Positions 1 through 7,326 of a DNA stretch of 64,000 nucleotides are shown here, one piece after another. Origin of the DNA: Chryseobacterium sp. SC28 (lineage in GTDB: Bacteria > Bacteroidota > Bacteroidia > Flavobacteriales > Weeksellaceae); assembly GCF_003932955.1 (NCBI RefSeq), contig NZ_QOVY01000011.1, positions 1 through 64,000 of the forward strand, written 5' to 3'. The first letter of the stretch is position 1; the number at the start of each line of letters is the position of its first letter. Position numbers and translations under genes: made by a program. The notes below the pieces were generated by a model, which was given only the letters and a program-made list of their open reading frames with translations, had not been told where the DNA came from and searched no databases.

Positions 1-79
1 CATACGGCGGATTCCCAATCACAATATCAAAATATCCTCCGTCTGCAGAATTTAAACCACCCAATAAGGTTTTTCTTTT
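1..79 (-). pseudogene. 5'-truncated N6-adenine DNA methyltransferase (stub)
   Basis: Read on the minus strand, this frame gives a Gly/Asp-rich stretch ending in FDIVIGNPPY at the window edge. That is motif IV, the catalytic (D/N)PPY motif of gamma-class and Eco57I-like N6-adenine methyltransferases. Two stop codons in frame (positions 80-85) lie only about 15 residues upstream of the homologous stretch, and no ATG follows. The SAM-binding motif I, which precedes motif IV in this class, is therefore absent. The rest of the gene runs off the left edge. As read, the gene is cut at its 5' side right beside a divergent recombinase gene. It could be a dead remnant or one phase of an invertible gene. 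The family call is firm; the exact subfamily is not. Confidence 0.72.
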
Positions 80-88
80 TTATTAATT

Positions 89-119
89 AAAATTGATTAC
101 TATTATAATAATCAATTTT
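89..119. repeat. 11-bp inverted repeat upstream of recombinase
   Basis: AAAATTGATTA (89-99) is perfectly matched by its inverse complement TAATCAATTTT (109-119) across a 9-base A/T spacer. It lies between the methyltransferase stub and the recombinase start, 17 bases before the ATG. It could be an operator for the recombinase, half of a recombination site, or a bidirectional hairpin. Nothing in the sequence decides between these. Confidence 0.5.
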
Positions 120-135
120 TTTAAACATTTTAAAT

Positions 136-738
136 ATGAACTACGCATACATTAGAGTAAGTACAGAAAGACAAACGGTAGAAAATCAACGATTTGAAAT
201 CACCAATTTTGCATCTTCAAAAGATATTCAAATAAACAAATGGATAGAAGAAACAATCAGTTCTGTGGAACGACTAGATCAAAGAAAATTTGGGAAGCTT
301 CTTAATAAAATGAAAAAAGGAGATCAGTTAATTGTAACAGAATTATCAAGAATGGGAAGAAATCTTATGCAAATAATGAAAATTCTGCACGATTGTATGG
401 AAAAAGAAATTATGGTTTATACCATAAAAGAAAACTATGAATTGGGCAATAATATCAATTCCAAAGTTTTAGCATTTGCTTTTGGTCTTTCGGCGGAAAT
501 TGAAAGAAATCTTATTTCCCAAAGAACCAAAGAAGCATTAGCAAGAAAGCGTGCTGAAGGAGTTATTCTCGGTCGTCCCGTTGGAAGCAAATCCGCCAAA
601 ACTAAACTTACAGGGCAGGAAAAAAAGATACAGGAATTATTGGATAAAAAAGTTTCATATTCCGCTATTGGCAGAATTTTAAACGTTCACAGATTGACTG
701 TAAGTAGTTTTGTAAAAAGGCAGAAATTAAGTTATTAG
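136..738 (+). CDS. Serine recombinase (resolvase/invertase family)
   Basis: A 200-residue small serine recombinase of the Hin/Pin/resolvase class, which cuts DNA at short crossover sites through a 5'-phosphoserine link. The N-terminal YIRVST places the nucleophile at Ser9. The conserved arginine cluster is seen in SRMGRN (about residues 70-75), followed by the long linking helix (AEIERNLISQRTKEALARKR). The GRPVGS junction leads into a C-terminal helix-turn-helix (about 150-200). The length is typical of invertases and resolvases. It is divergent from the truncated methyltransferase, which suggests DNA inversion or past integration there. Whether it is an invertase, a resolvase or an IS607-like enzyme cannot be fixed from sequence alone, but the domain order excludes the IS607 type. 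Confidence 0.9.
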   Translation: MNYAYIRVSTERQTVENQRFEITNFASSKDIQINKWIEETISSVERLDQRKFGKLLNKMKKGDQLIVTELSRMGRNLMQIMKILHDCMEKEIMVYTIKENYELGNNINSKVLAFAFGLSAEIERNLISQRTKEALARKRAEGVILGRPVGSKSAKTKLTGQEKKIQELLDKKVSYSAIGRILNVHRLTVSSFVKRQKLSY

Positions 739-795
739 AAAAATTGCCTTTGTTTTGTTACAAAATAAAATAAAAATTACCCTTGTTTTGTTACA
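739..795 (+). repeat. 24-bp direct repeat pair, 33-bp period
   Basis: Two 24-bp copies (739-762 and 772-795) share the core TTGTTTTGTTACA and differ at two positions. Their 33-bp spacing is about three helical turns, so a protein could bind both on one face of the DNA. The second copy contains the TTG taken as the -33 element of the next gene, so this is a plausible operator pair or a duplicated promoter segment. Confidence 0.55.
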
Positions 796-812
796 GAAAT
801 TTAGTAAATTTG
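783..812 (+). promoter_or_regulatory. Putative Bacteroidota-type promoter
   Basis: TTG at 783-785, a 19-base gap and TAAATTTG at 805-812 match the flavobacterial consensus TTG-N17-23-TAnnTTTG. The box ends 10 bases before the first ATG of the ATPase gene, so the transcript would have a very short leader. Confidence 0.55.
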
Positions 813-822
813 GGTTTGTTTT

Positions 823-2193
823 ATGATAAGAATGAATTTTAAACGACATATTTTTGATGAGTTAGCTCAATGGAAAACGAGTTCCAATGCCAAACCGTTG
901 ATACTAAGAGGAGCTCGACAAGTAGGAAAAACGACCTTGGTTCGTAGTTTTGGGGAAAGTTATACCCATTTTATAGAGCTTAATTTAGAGAAAAGCGAAG
1001 ATGCCAATCTCGTAGAACGGAGTAATAGTGTGCAAGAATTGGTCAATTTTTTGGCATTAAAAAATGAAATCTCCCCAAAAGATTTCCCAAATACACTGCT
1101 TTTTATTGATGAAATCCAGGAATCCGAAAAAGCAATTTCTTTTTTGCGTTATTTTTATGAGGACTTGCCGGAATTGAATGTCATTGCTGCGGGTTCTTTG
1201 CTGGAGCATACCTTAAAGAAAACTAAAAATTATCCAGTAGGTAGGATTAATTATCTGTATTTGTTTCCTTTAAATTTTCAGGAATATCTTGAAGCACAGG
1301 GGAAAAATAATTTGTTGGAACGATTTCGGAATGTTCCCGTTGACGACATTGCCCACGAACTTTTGATGAAAGAGTTCCACACCTATTGTATTATCGGAGG
1401 AATGCCAGAAATTGTTGCCAACTATGTTGCTCATAAAGATTTATTAGCACTTCCACAGATTTATGAAAGTATTTGGAATACCTACAAAGATGATGTGATA
1501 AAATACGCAGATAGTAAATCGGAAGAAAATGTGATGAAGCACATCATCAATACCGCTGCATCATTTGTTGACCAACGGATTAAATTTCAAAATTTTGGAC
1601 ATTCCAATTATAAGTCGAGGGAAGTGAGCGAGGCATTCAACAATTTAGATGCTGCAAAGGTCATTCAGATAATTTATCCTTGCACCAATGTAGAGCCGCC
1701 AATTCTTCCGGATTATAAAAAATCTCCCCGATTACAATTTTTGGATACAGGAATTTTAAATTTTGATTTGAACATTCAAGCCGATTTGTTGCTGATGAAA
1801 GATCTTAGCGAAGCATACAAAGGAGCGATTATACCCCACATTATCAATCAGGAAGTTTTGTCTTTGAATACTACGGATTACAAAAAGACCAATTTTTGGG
1901 TTCGGGACAAAACGCAATCATCGGCAGAAGTGGATTTGGTCATTGCTCACGGAAAATTCCTGATTCCTGTTGAAATCAAATCGGGAAAAACAGGAAGTTT
2001 GAAATCCTTGCATCAATTTGTGAATCAAGCTCCTCATCTGTTCGCAGTCAGAATGTATGGAGGAAAATTTAACATTGAAGAAACCGTTACTCCCGAAGGG
2101 AAACCTTACTTGTTAATGAATTTGCCTTACTATTTAGGGACGTATTTAAAACAATATATCAATTATTTTATCACTAAATATAATGTCGAATAA
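823..2193 (+). CDS. AAA-type ATPase with DUF4143
   Basis: A 456-residue P-loop ATPase. Walker A is GARQVGKTT (about residues 30-38) and Walker B is LLFIDEIQE (about 92-100). The C-terminal half has the DUF4143 fold, including a nuclease-like PVEIKSGK element near residue 383. Members of this family are widespread, often occur in defence or mobile regions, and mostly lack known biochemistry. An alternative start nine bases downstream (832) is equally good. The last 11 bases overlap the next gene, implying translational coupling with the helicase. A role as an accessory to that helicase is inference; solitary DUF4143 ATPases are also common. Confidence 0.85.
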   Translation: MIRMNFKRHIFDELAQWKTSSNAKPLILRGARQVGKTTLVRSFGESYTHFIELNLEKSEDANLVERSNSVQELVNFLALKNEISPKDFPNTLLFIDEIQESEKAISFLRYFYEDLPELNVIAAGSLLEHTLKKTKNYPVGRINYLYLFPLNFQEYLEAQGKNNLLERFRNVPVDDIAHELLMKEFHTYCIIGGMPEIVANYVAHKDLLALPQIYESIWNTYKDDVIKYADSKSEENVMKHIINTAASFVDQRIKFQNFGHSNYKSREVSEAFNNLDAAKVIQIIYPCTNVEPPILPDYKKSPRLQFLDTGILNFDLNIQADLLLMKDLSEAYKGAIIPHIINQEVLSLNTTDYKKTNFWVRDKTQSSAEVDLVIAHGKFLIPVEIKSGKTGSLKSLHQFVNQAPHLFAVRMYGGKFNIEETVTPEGKPYLLMNLPYYLGTYLKQYINYFITKYNVE

Positions 2194-5100
2194 TTTTATT
2201 ACCAATAATAAACAACAAAAAACACTAAAATCAAGGCTTAATACTTTGATTTCCATTAGTGATGAACTAAAATTTCTGGTAGGTTATTTTTATTTTTCAG
2301 GTTGGTCGGATATTTATCTGAGTCTTCAAAAAAATCCGCAACAAAAATTGAAATTGTTAGTCGGATTGCAAGTTTGTAACTATTTGGGCAATATCATTGA
2401 ATATGCCGAACAAGGTGAAGAAGACAGTTCAAGAGATGAAGAATTTCAGAAATATCTTGTTTCGCTTGGATTTGCTTTGAATAATGAAGAAATGGACACA
2501 GAAGAATTTTACAATCAAGTGGGATTCTTCGTACAGATGATTGAAGAAGACAGGTTGGAAATCCGAAAAACAGAAAATCCGAATCACGCAAAATTGTATC
2601 TCTTTCAATACAATGAAGATCAAGCAGACAAACAAGGTTCTCCCGGGCAATTCATAACAGGAAGTAGTAATTTGACACGTTCGGGTCTTCATAATCAGGA
2701 AGAATTTAATGTAGAGATTAAAGATTACGGTTACCCAGATGCAGTTCATTATTTTGACGAATTATGGGACCGGGCAATCCCCATTACAGAACATTTGGAA
2801 AATCGTAAAATATTGATTGATTTTATCAAAAATAAAACACAGGTTGCTACAATTACGCCTTTTGAAGCCTATTGTTTGGTTATAAAAACATATCTCGACC
2901 TGCAAAATCAGGAAAATGAAGAGGTGGATTTGGATACTTTACTTGAAAAAATTGACCTCAAGAAATTCAGTTATCAGTCGGATGCGGTAAATCAGGCACT
3001 ACAAATGATAAAGGAACACAATGGTTGTATCATTGCAGACGTGGTGGGTTTGGGAAAATCGGTTATTGCATCGATGATTGCCCGACAGATGAACAAACGG
3101 GGAATTATTATTTGCCCTCCTGGATTGATGGGAGATCCCGAAAAAAAAGACAGCGGTTGGTGGGAATATCTTGAAAAATTTGGGTTGCACAACTGGCAGG
3201 TTTACAGTCGCGGAATTATAGACCGTATTGCGGATAATATTGAAGGAAGGGATTTTGAAGTAGTGATAGTAGACGAAGCCCATTATTTCCGTAATCAGGA
3301 TACTTCCGATTATGAGGCTTTATCGATGATTTGTCGTGGTAAAAAAGTAATTCTTTTATCAGCAACTCCATTTAACAATTCTCCTGCAGACATTTTTTCT
3401 TTATTAAAGCTGTTTATTGTTCCCGGAAAATCCACTATCTCTTTAGAGGATAATCTTGCAGGTAAATTCAGTCGTCTAAATTATGAATACAAGCAATTAT
3501 CGGTTATTTTTAAAAATTGGAACTCGGTAGATGACAACAAAAGAAAACAAGCAGAAAGCTATTATACTGCAATAATAGACGCAAATCTCCCAATAGATAT
3601 TAAGAAAGTAAAAACTCAGACCAAGCGCCTTTCTAACGACATCAAACGCATCATAAGTCCAGTAGTAATTCGCCGAAACCGTTTGGATCTGAAGCAAGAT
3701 TATATTTACTCAAAAGAAGTAGGCGATTTATCCGTAGTTAAAGATCCGGAAGAAGTTTTTTACTATCTGGATGCAGAGCAGGATGAATTCTACGACAATA
3801 TCATCAGTAAGTATTTTGGAGAAAATGGAGTTTTTACAGGTGCCATCTATCAGCCGTTCAGCTACGAAAAAATATTGAGCGATAAGCTCGATGAGTTTGG
3901 AAATAGACAATACAACCAACAGAAAAACTTGTACGATTTTATGCGGCGTATTTTAGTGAAACGGTTTGAGTCTTCATTTGGTTCTTTTGAAAAATCCATA
4001 GAACGATTCTTACAAGTGCATTTGTTAGTGAAAGAGTTTATTAATAAAACGGGCAAGTTTATTTTAGATAGATCCTTTATTGACCGAATAAATGCTTTTG
4101 AAATTGAAGAAATTGAAGCCAATCTGGAAAAATATGCCGCGGGAGATCTGAAGCGCAAAACTCCAAAAAATAACGACGTTTATAATGTTGATACCTTTCA
4201 TAGAAGACAAGAGTTTTTAGACGACATAGATTCGGATATTCAATTATTTAGAGATATTCAAAAGCGACTGAAAGACTTAAAATTAGTAGAGAAAGATCCT
4301 AAACAGGAAGAAATTATAAAAAAAATAAAACATCTTTTAGCTAATGAACCCGACAGAAAAATTATTCTATTTTCAGAATACGTAGATACTATTCATCATC
4401 TTGAAAAACGATTCAAAACAGAATTTAAGAACGAAGTATTAGTCTGCGATGGCAAAGTTTCAAAAGATTTAGCAAGACATTTGAACAGTGATTTTAATGC
4501 ACAATACAACAGAGGTTTGAAAACAAACCAATTTAAAATCTTATTAACTTCTGATAAATTATCCGAAGGATTTAATCTCAACAGAGCGGGTGCTATCATC
4601 AATTATGATATTCCGTGGAACCCGACACGGGTTATTCAGCGTGTGGGGCGTATCAATCGTATCGGTTCAAAAGTTTATGATGAACTGTTTATTCTTAATT
4701 TCTTCCCCTCATTAAAAGGATCCGATATTGTAAAATCCAGAGAAATCGCTCAGCAAAAAATGTTTTTAATTCATAACGCTTTGGGAGAAGATGCCAAAAT
4801 TTTTGATGAAGACGAAGAACCTACACCCGCTTCGTTGGCTTCAAAAATTAATAGCAATCCGCAAGAAGACGGCGAAGTAAATACCATTACAAAAATCAGA
4901 AATCTTTATGCTGATTTACTAAATAAGCATCCCGAAATCATTGAAAAAATTAGTCAATTACCTCCCCGTGTCAAAACCGCCAAAGCTTATCCGCAATATG
5001 AATTAAATGTATTAAGACGAAAAGGATTGAGCTTGTTTGCCCAAACTGTTGGAAAAGAAGAAAGTAGAACAGTCAAAGAAATAGATTTTGAAGAACTTTT

Positions 5101-5539
5101 ACAAAAAATAGAATGTAAAATTGATGAACCAACGTTAAAACTTTCATCTGTTTTTTGGGGATTGTATGAAGAAGTAAAAGAGTTTAAACCCAAATATAAA
5201 ATGGGTAGAATCGAGATTTCTTTAGAGCAAAAAGCAGAGGCTAACCTGAAAAAATCACTCAAAATTCTAAAAGATTTGAATTTTGAAAATCTCAATTTTA
5301 TTCAGATGCTCATAAAGGATTTGCGTAATTATCATACGCTACCCATTAGAAGCATTAGACGTATCGGTGGTCAAGAATTGTCGGATGATAAGAAATCTAT
5401 CCGTACATTTTTAGAAGAAATCACTTTTTTGAAAAAGCAACTTGGAGAAAACTACCTTGATGAGATTGAATCTAAATCAAAAGGTAAAAGCAAAGAAGTG
5501 ATTATTGCTATTGAGAATAATGATGAAGTATTGAATTAA
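2183..5539 (+). CDS. PLD-like nuclease fused to SNF2-type SF2 helicase
   Basis: A 1118-residue protein. The N-terminal domain carries a single phospholipase D-type HxK motif (NHAKLYLF, about residue 135) followed by GSSNLTR (about 160), the pattern of PLD nucleases in restriction enzymes. Then come superfamily 2 helicase motifs: Walker A DVVGLGKS (about 285), VDEAH (about 361), SATPF (about 392), a C-terminal RecA lobe with LFSEYVDT (about 728) and QRVGRINRIG (about 818). PLD-helicase proteins usually pair with DNA methyltransferases as ATP-dependent restriction systems. Here the only methyltransferase seen is the truncated stub at 1-79. It starts inside the ATPase gene. DNA cleavage is inferred from domains only. 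Confidence 0.88.
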   Translation: MSNNFITNNKQQKTLKSRLNTLISISDELKFLVGYFYFSGWSDIYLSLQKNPQQKLKLLVGLQVCNYLGNIIEYAEQGEEDSSRDEEFQKYLVSLGFALNNEEMDTEEFYNQVGFFVQMIEEDRLEIRKTENPNHAKLYLFQYNEDQADKQGSPGQFITGSSNLTRSGLHNQEEFNVEIKDYGYPDAVHYFDELWDRAIPITEHLENRKILIDFIKNKTQVATITPFEAYCLVIKTYLDLQNQENEEVDLDTLLEKIDLKKFSYQSDAVNQALQMIKEHNGCIIADVVGLGKSVIASMIARQMNKRGIIICPPGLMGDPEKKDSGWWEYLEKFGLHNWQVYSRGIIDRIADNIEGRDFEVVIVDEAHYFRNQDTSDYEALSMICRGKKVILLSATPFNNSPADIFSLLKLFIVPGKSTISLEDNLAGKFSRLNYEYKQLSVIFKNWNSVDDNKRKQAESYYTAIIDANLPIDIKKVKTQTKRLSNDIKRIISPVVIRRNRLDLKQDYIYSKEVGDLSVVKDPEEVFYYLDAEQDEFYDNIISKYFGENGVFTGAIYQPFSYEKILSDKLDEFGNRQYNQQKNLYDFMRRILVKRFESSFGSFEKSIERFLQVHLLVKEFINKTGKFILDRSFIDRINAFEIEEIEANLEKYAAGDLKRKTPKNNDVYNVDTFHRRQEFLDDIDSDIQLFRDIQKRLKDLKLVEKDPKQEEIIKKIKHLLANEPDRKIILFSEYVDTIHHLEKRFKTEFKNEVLVCDGKVSKDLARHLNSDFNAQYNRGLKTNQFKILLTSDKLSEGFNLNRAGAIINYDIPWNPTRVIQRVGRINRIGSKVYDELFILNFFPSLKGSDIVKSREIAQQKMFLIHNALGEDAKIFDEDEEPTPASLASKINSNPQEDGEVNTITKIRNLYADLLNKHPEIIEKISQLPPRVKTAKAYPQYELNVLRRKGLSLFAQTVGKEESRTVKEIDFEELLQKIECKIDEPTLKLSSVFWGLYEEVKEFKPKYKMGRIEISLEQKAEANLKKSLKILKDLNFENLNFIQMLIKDLRNYHTLPIRSIRRIGGQELSDDKKSIRTFLEEITFLKKQLGENYLDEIESKSKGKSKEVIIAIENNDEVLN

Positions 5540-5572
5540 TCAGTGAGTTAATAGTATTTTACATTATATCCC

Positions 5573-5644
5573 TTTACATATAATTTATTAAAATAAATTT
5601 AATTTATACGTTTTTACATATAATTTCATATATTTGTATGAAAT
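5573..5644 (+). promoter_or_regulatory. hipBST promoter and operator
   Basis: TATATTTG at 5629-5636 fits the flavobacterial -7 box. It is bracketed by an 8-bp inverted repeat, ATTTCATA (5623-5630) and TATGAAAT (5637-5644). Upstream, TTTACATATAATTT occurs twice (5573-5586 and 5613-5626), 40 bases apart. A HipB dimer bound to the inverted repeat would cover the promoter, the expected autorepression layout for hip operons. No good -33 TTG is seen. Confidence 0.6.
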
Positions 5645-5664
5645 AGTTGCAAAAGCATATAGTT

Positions 5665-5877
5665 ATGTACGTTAATCTCGCAAATTTTATTAAGACAAAA
5701 AGGAAAGAAGCCAATCTTACTCAACAAGAATTTGCTGAAAGAGCGGGTGTTGCACTTACGGTGGTTCGGAAAATAGAACAGGGCAAGGAAAATCTGAGTT
5801 TATCAAAAGTAAACCAAGTTCTTTTGATGTTCGGAAGCAAGCTAGTTCCTGCAAACCTAAAAGAGATTGAGAAATGA
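5665..5877 (+). CDS. hipB: HipB-like antitoxin / XRE regulator
   Basis: A 70-residue Cro/cI-type helix-turn-helix protein. The ATG at 5665 is chosen over an in-frame TTG at 5647 because the HTH fold begins right after it (ANFIKTKRKEANLTQQEFAERAG). TQQEFAERAGVALTVVRKIE forms the recognition helix-turn-helix, followed by the short dimerisation tail typical of HipB. It would bind the inverted repeat over its own promoter. Its stop overlaps the start of the next gene (ATGA), so the three hip genes form one operon. HipB proteins neutralise or sequester HipA-type kinases and repress the operon. Confidence 0.85.
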   Translation: MYVNLANFIKTKRKEANLTQQEFAERAGVALTVVRKIEQGKENLSLSKVNQVLLMFGSKLVPANLKEIEK

Positions 5878-6209
5878 GACAAGGGAAAGTTTATTATCAA
5901 AATCATTTCGCGGGAATCATTACAGAAACCACCGATGGAGATTTCACGTTTGAATACGACAGTACGTATATTCAGGCATTTCCCCATCAGTTCATTACTT
6001 TTTCAATGCCTGTTTCCAAGAAAGTGTATAGAGAAAATAGGTTGTTTCCTTTTTTTGAAGGATTAATTCCTGAAGGTTGGCTTTTGGAAATAGCTTCTGA
6101 AAGCTGGAAAATCAACAAGAACGACAGAATGGGATTGCTTTTGGCGTGTTGCACAAATTGCATTGGTGCAGTAAGTGTAAAACCTATAAATGCAGAAGAT
6201 GATGAGTGA
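5874..6209 (+). CDS. hipS: HipS: separate HipA N-subdomain 1 (probable antitoxin)
   Basis: A 111-residue protein equivalent to the N-terminal subdomain that is normally fused to HipA (the couple_hipA domain). It shows the conserved FTFEY, the FSMPVS beta segment and the RLFPFFEGLIPEGW core of that domain. In characterised HipBST systems the free N-subdomain, HipS, is the antitoxin that inhibits the kinase. It overlaps hipB by 4 bases and hipT by up to 20. A frameshifted ordinary hipA is less likely because both pieces have complete domain boundaries and overlap in the manner of HipBST operons. Confidence 0.82.
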   Translation: MRQGKVYYQNHFAGIITETTDGDFTFEYDSTYIQAFPHQFITFSMPVSKKVYRENRLFPFFEGLIPEGWLLEIASESWKINKNDRMGLLLACCTNCIGAVSVKPINAEDDE

Positions 6210-7143
6210 AAAATGTCTTTATTGCTATCAGGAACTGAATGTTGAACAAGATTTTCATTCGCAATGCAGTCAGAAAATTTTTGGAACGGCTTCCGCACCA
6301 ATTTTGGACTATACATTGCAAGAAATGGGCGATTTGGCAAAACAAGTCATCGAGACTTCCGTTTCAGTTCCCGGAGTTCAGCCCAAATTATCAATGAGCT
6401 TAATCAAAGACATTTTAAACAATGGAAGTAGAGCAAGATTAACCGTTATTGGAGCTTTGGGAGGAAACTATATATTAAAACCGCAAAACACCACCTTTTC
6501 CGAAATGCCCGAAAATGAGCATTTGACGATGAAAATGGCAGAAATCTGTGGCATTTCTACTGTTGTATCTTCGCTCATTCGTTTAAAATCTGGCGAGCTA
6601 TCTTACATCACTAAACGTATTGACAGAGATGAAAATGGTAACAAAATTCATATGCTCGATATGTTTCAAATTTTGGAAGCTTTTGATAAATATCGTGGTT
6701 CGGCAGAAAAGATAGGGAAATCCATTGAAGAGCATTCTTCTAACACTTTATTAGATTTATTGCGTTTTTATGAAGTTGTGATTTTTAGTTACCTTACAGG
6801 GAACAATGATATGCACCTTAAAAATTTTTCGCTTATTTTGAATGGTGAAAATTGGGAATTATCTCCTGCTTACGATTTGCTAAATGTACAACTTCATTTA
6901 CCTGAAGATAAGGAAGAATTTGCGTTAACCATCGGTGGAAAAAAGAATAAACTATCAAAAACTGACTTTGTTGATTTAGGACTAAAATTGGGTTTAAGTC
7001 AAAAACAAATGGAGAATACGTTTAAACGTTTTCTGAAATCAGAAAAGAAATTAAGATCACTTATTCATCAATCTTTTTTGAGCAAGACGAATCAAGAATT
7101 ATATATTCAACTGCTCAAAAATCGATTACAACTCTTCACATAA
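6190..7143 (+). CDS. hipT: HipT: HipA-like serine/threonine kinase toxin
   Basis: A 317-residue HipA C-terminal kinase without the N-subdomain. From the first ATG, residues 57-59 are S-V-S, just before PGVQPKLSMS. This matches the SxS autophosphorylation motif reported at Ser57/Ser59 of enteropathogenic E. coli HipT. The N-terminus has a Cys-x2-Cys element (CLYCYQ). The kinase core shows NNDMHLKNFS (catalytic loop, about residues 210-219) and SPAYDLL (metal-binding Asp). ATGs at 6199 and 6202 are also possible starts. E. coli HipT inhibits growth by phosphorylating a tRNA synthetase; the target here is unknown. A terminator follows, closing the operon. Confidence 0.85.
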   Translation: MQKMMSEKCLYCYQELNVEQDFHSQCSQKIFGTASAPILDYTLQEMGDLAKQVIETSVSVPGVQPKLSMSLIKDILNNGSRARLTVIGALGGNYILKPQNTTFSEMPENEHLTMKMAEICGISTVVSSLIRLKSGELSYITKRIDRDENGNKIHMLDMFQILEAFDKYRGSAEKIGKSIEEHSSNTLLDLLRFYEVVIFSYLTGNNDMHLKNFSLILNGENWELSPAYDLLNVQLHLPEDKEEFALTIGGKKNKLSKTDFVDLGLKLGLSQKQMENTFKRFLKSEKKLRSLIHQSFLSKTNQELYIQLLKNRLQLFT

Positions 7144-7264
7144 GAAATTGAAATTTAGTAGAAATCAGTACCCTATAAAACTGTAACTGATTGATTTTCA
7201 TATTTTGTTTATTTTCTAAGAAGCAAAACAATTATCGAGTAACATCGATTAACAATAAATTGAT

Positions 7265-7300
7265 AAACCGCTGTAAACCTAATGTTTGCAGCGGTTTTTT
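7265..7300 (+). terminator. Rho-independent terminator after hipT
   Basis: AAACCGCTGTAAAC (7265-7278) pairs perfectly with GTTTGCAGCGGTTT (7284-7297) apart from one wobble or mismatch near the loop, and a T-run follows on the plus strand. It ends the hip operon and separates the island from the minus-strand secreted-protein genes. Confidence 0.8.
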
Positions 7301-7326
7301 TATGGAGGGTATTTTTAGATGATTGC

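Noticed and set aside
2183-5539. DISARM or BREX system assignment
   Set aside because: The helicase has an N-terminal PLD domain and no DUF1998, and no drmB, pglZ or brx genes are visible. Only a general restriction-type effector is supported.
5874-7143. Frameshifted single hipA gene
   Set aside because: Both parts have full domain borders, overlapping starts and stops, and the SxS motif of HipT, which together fit a true hipS-hipT pair.
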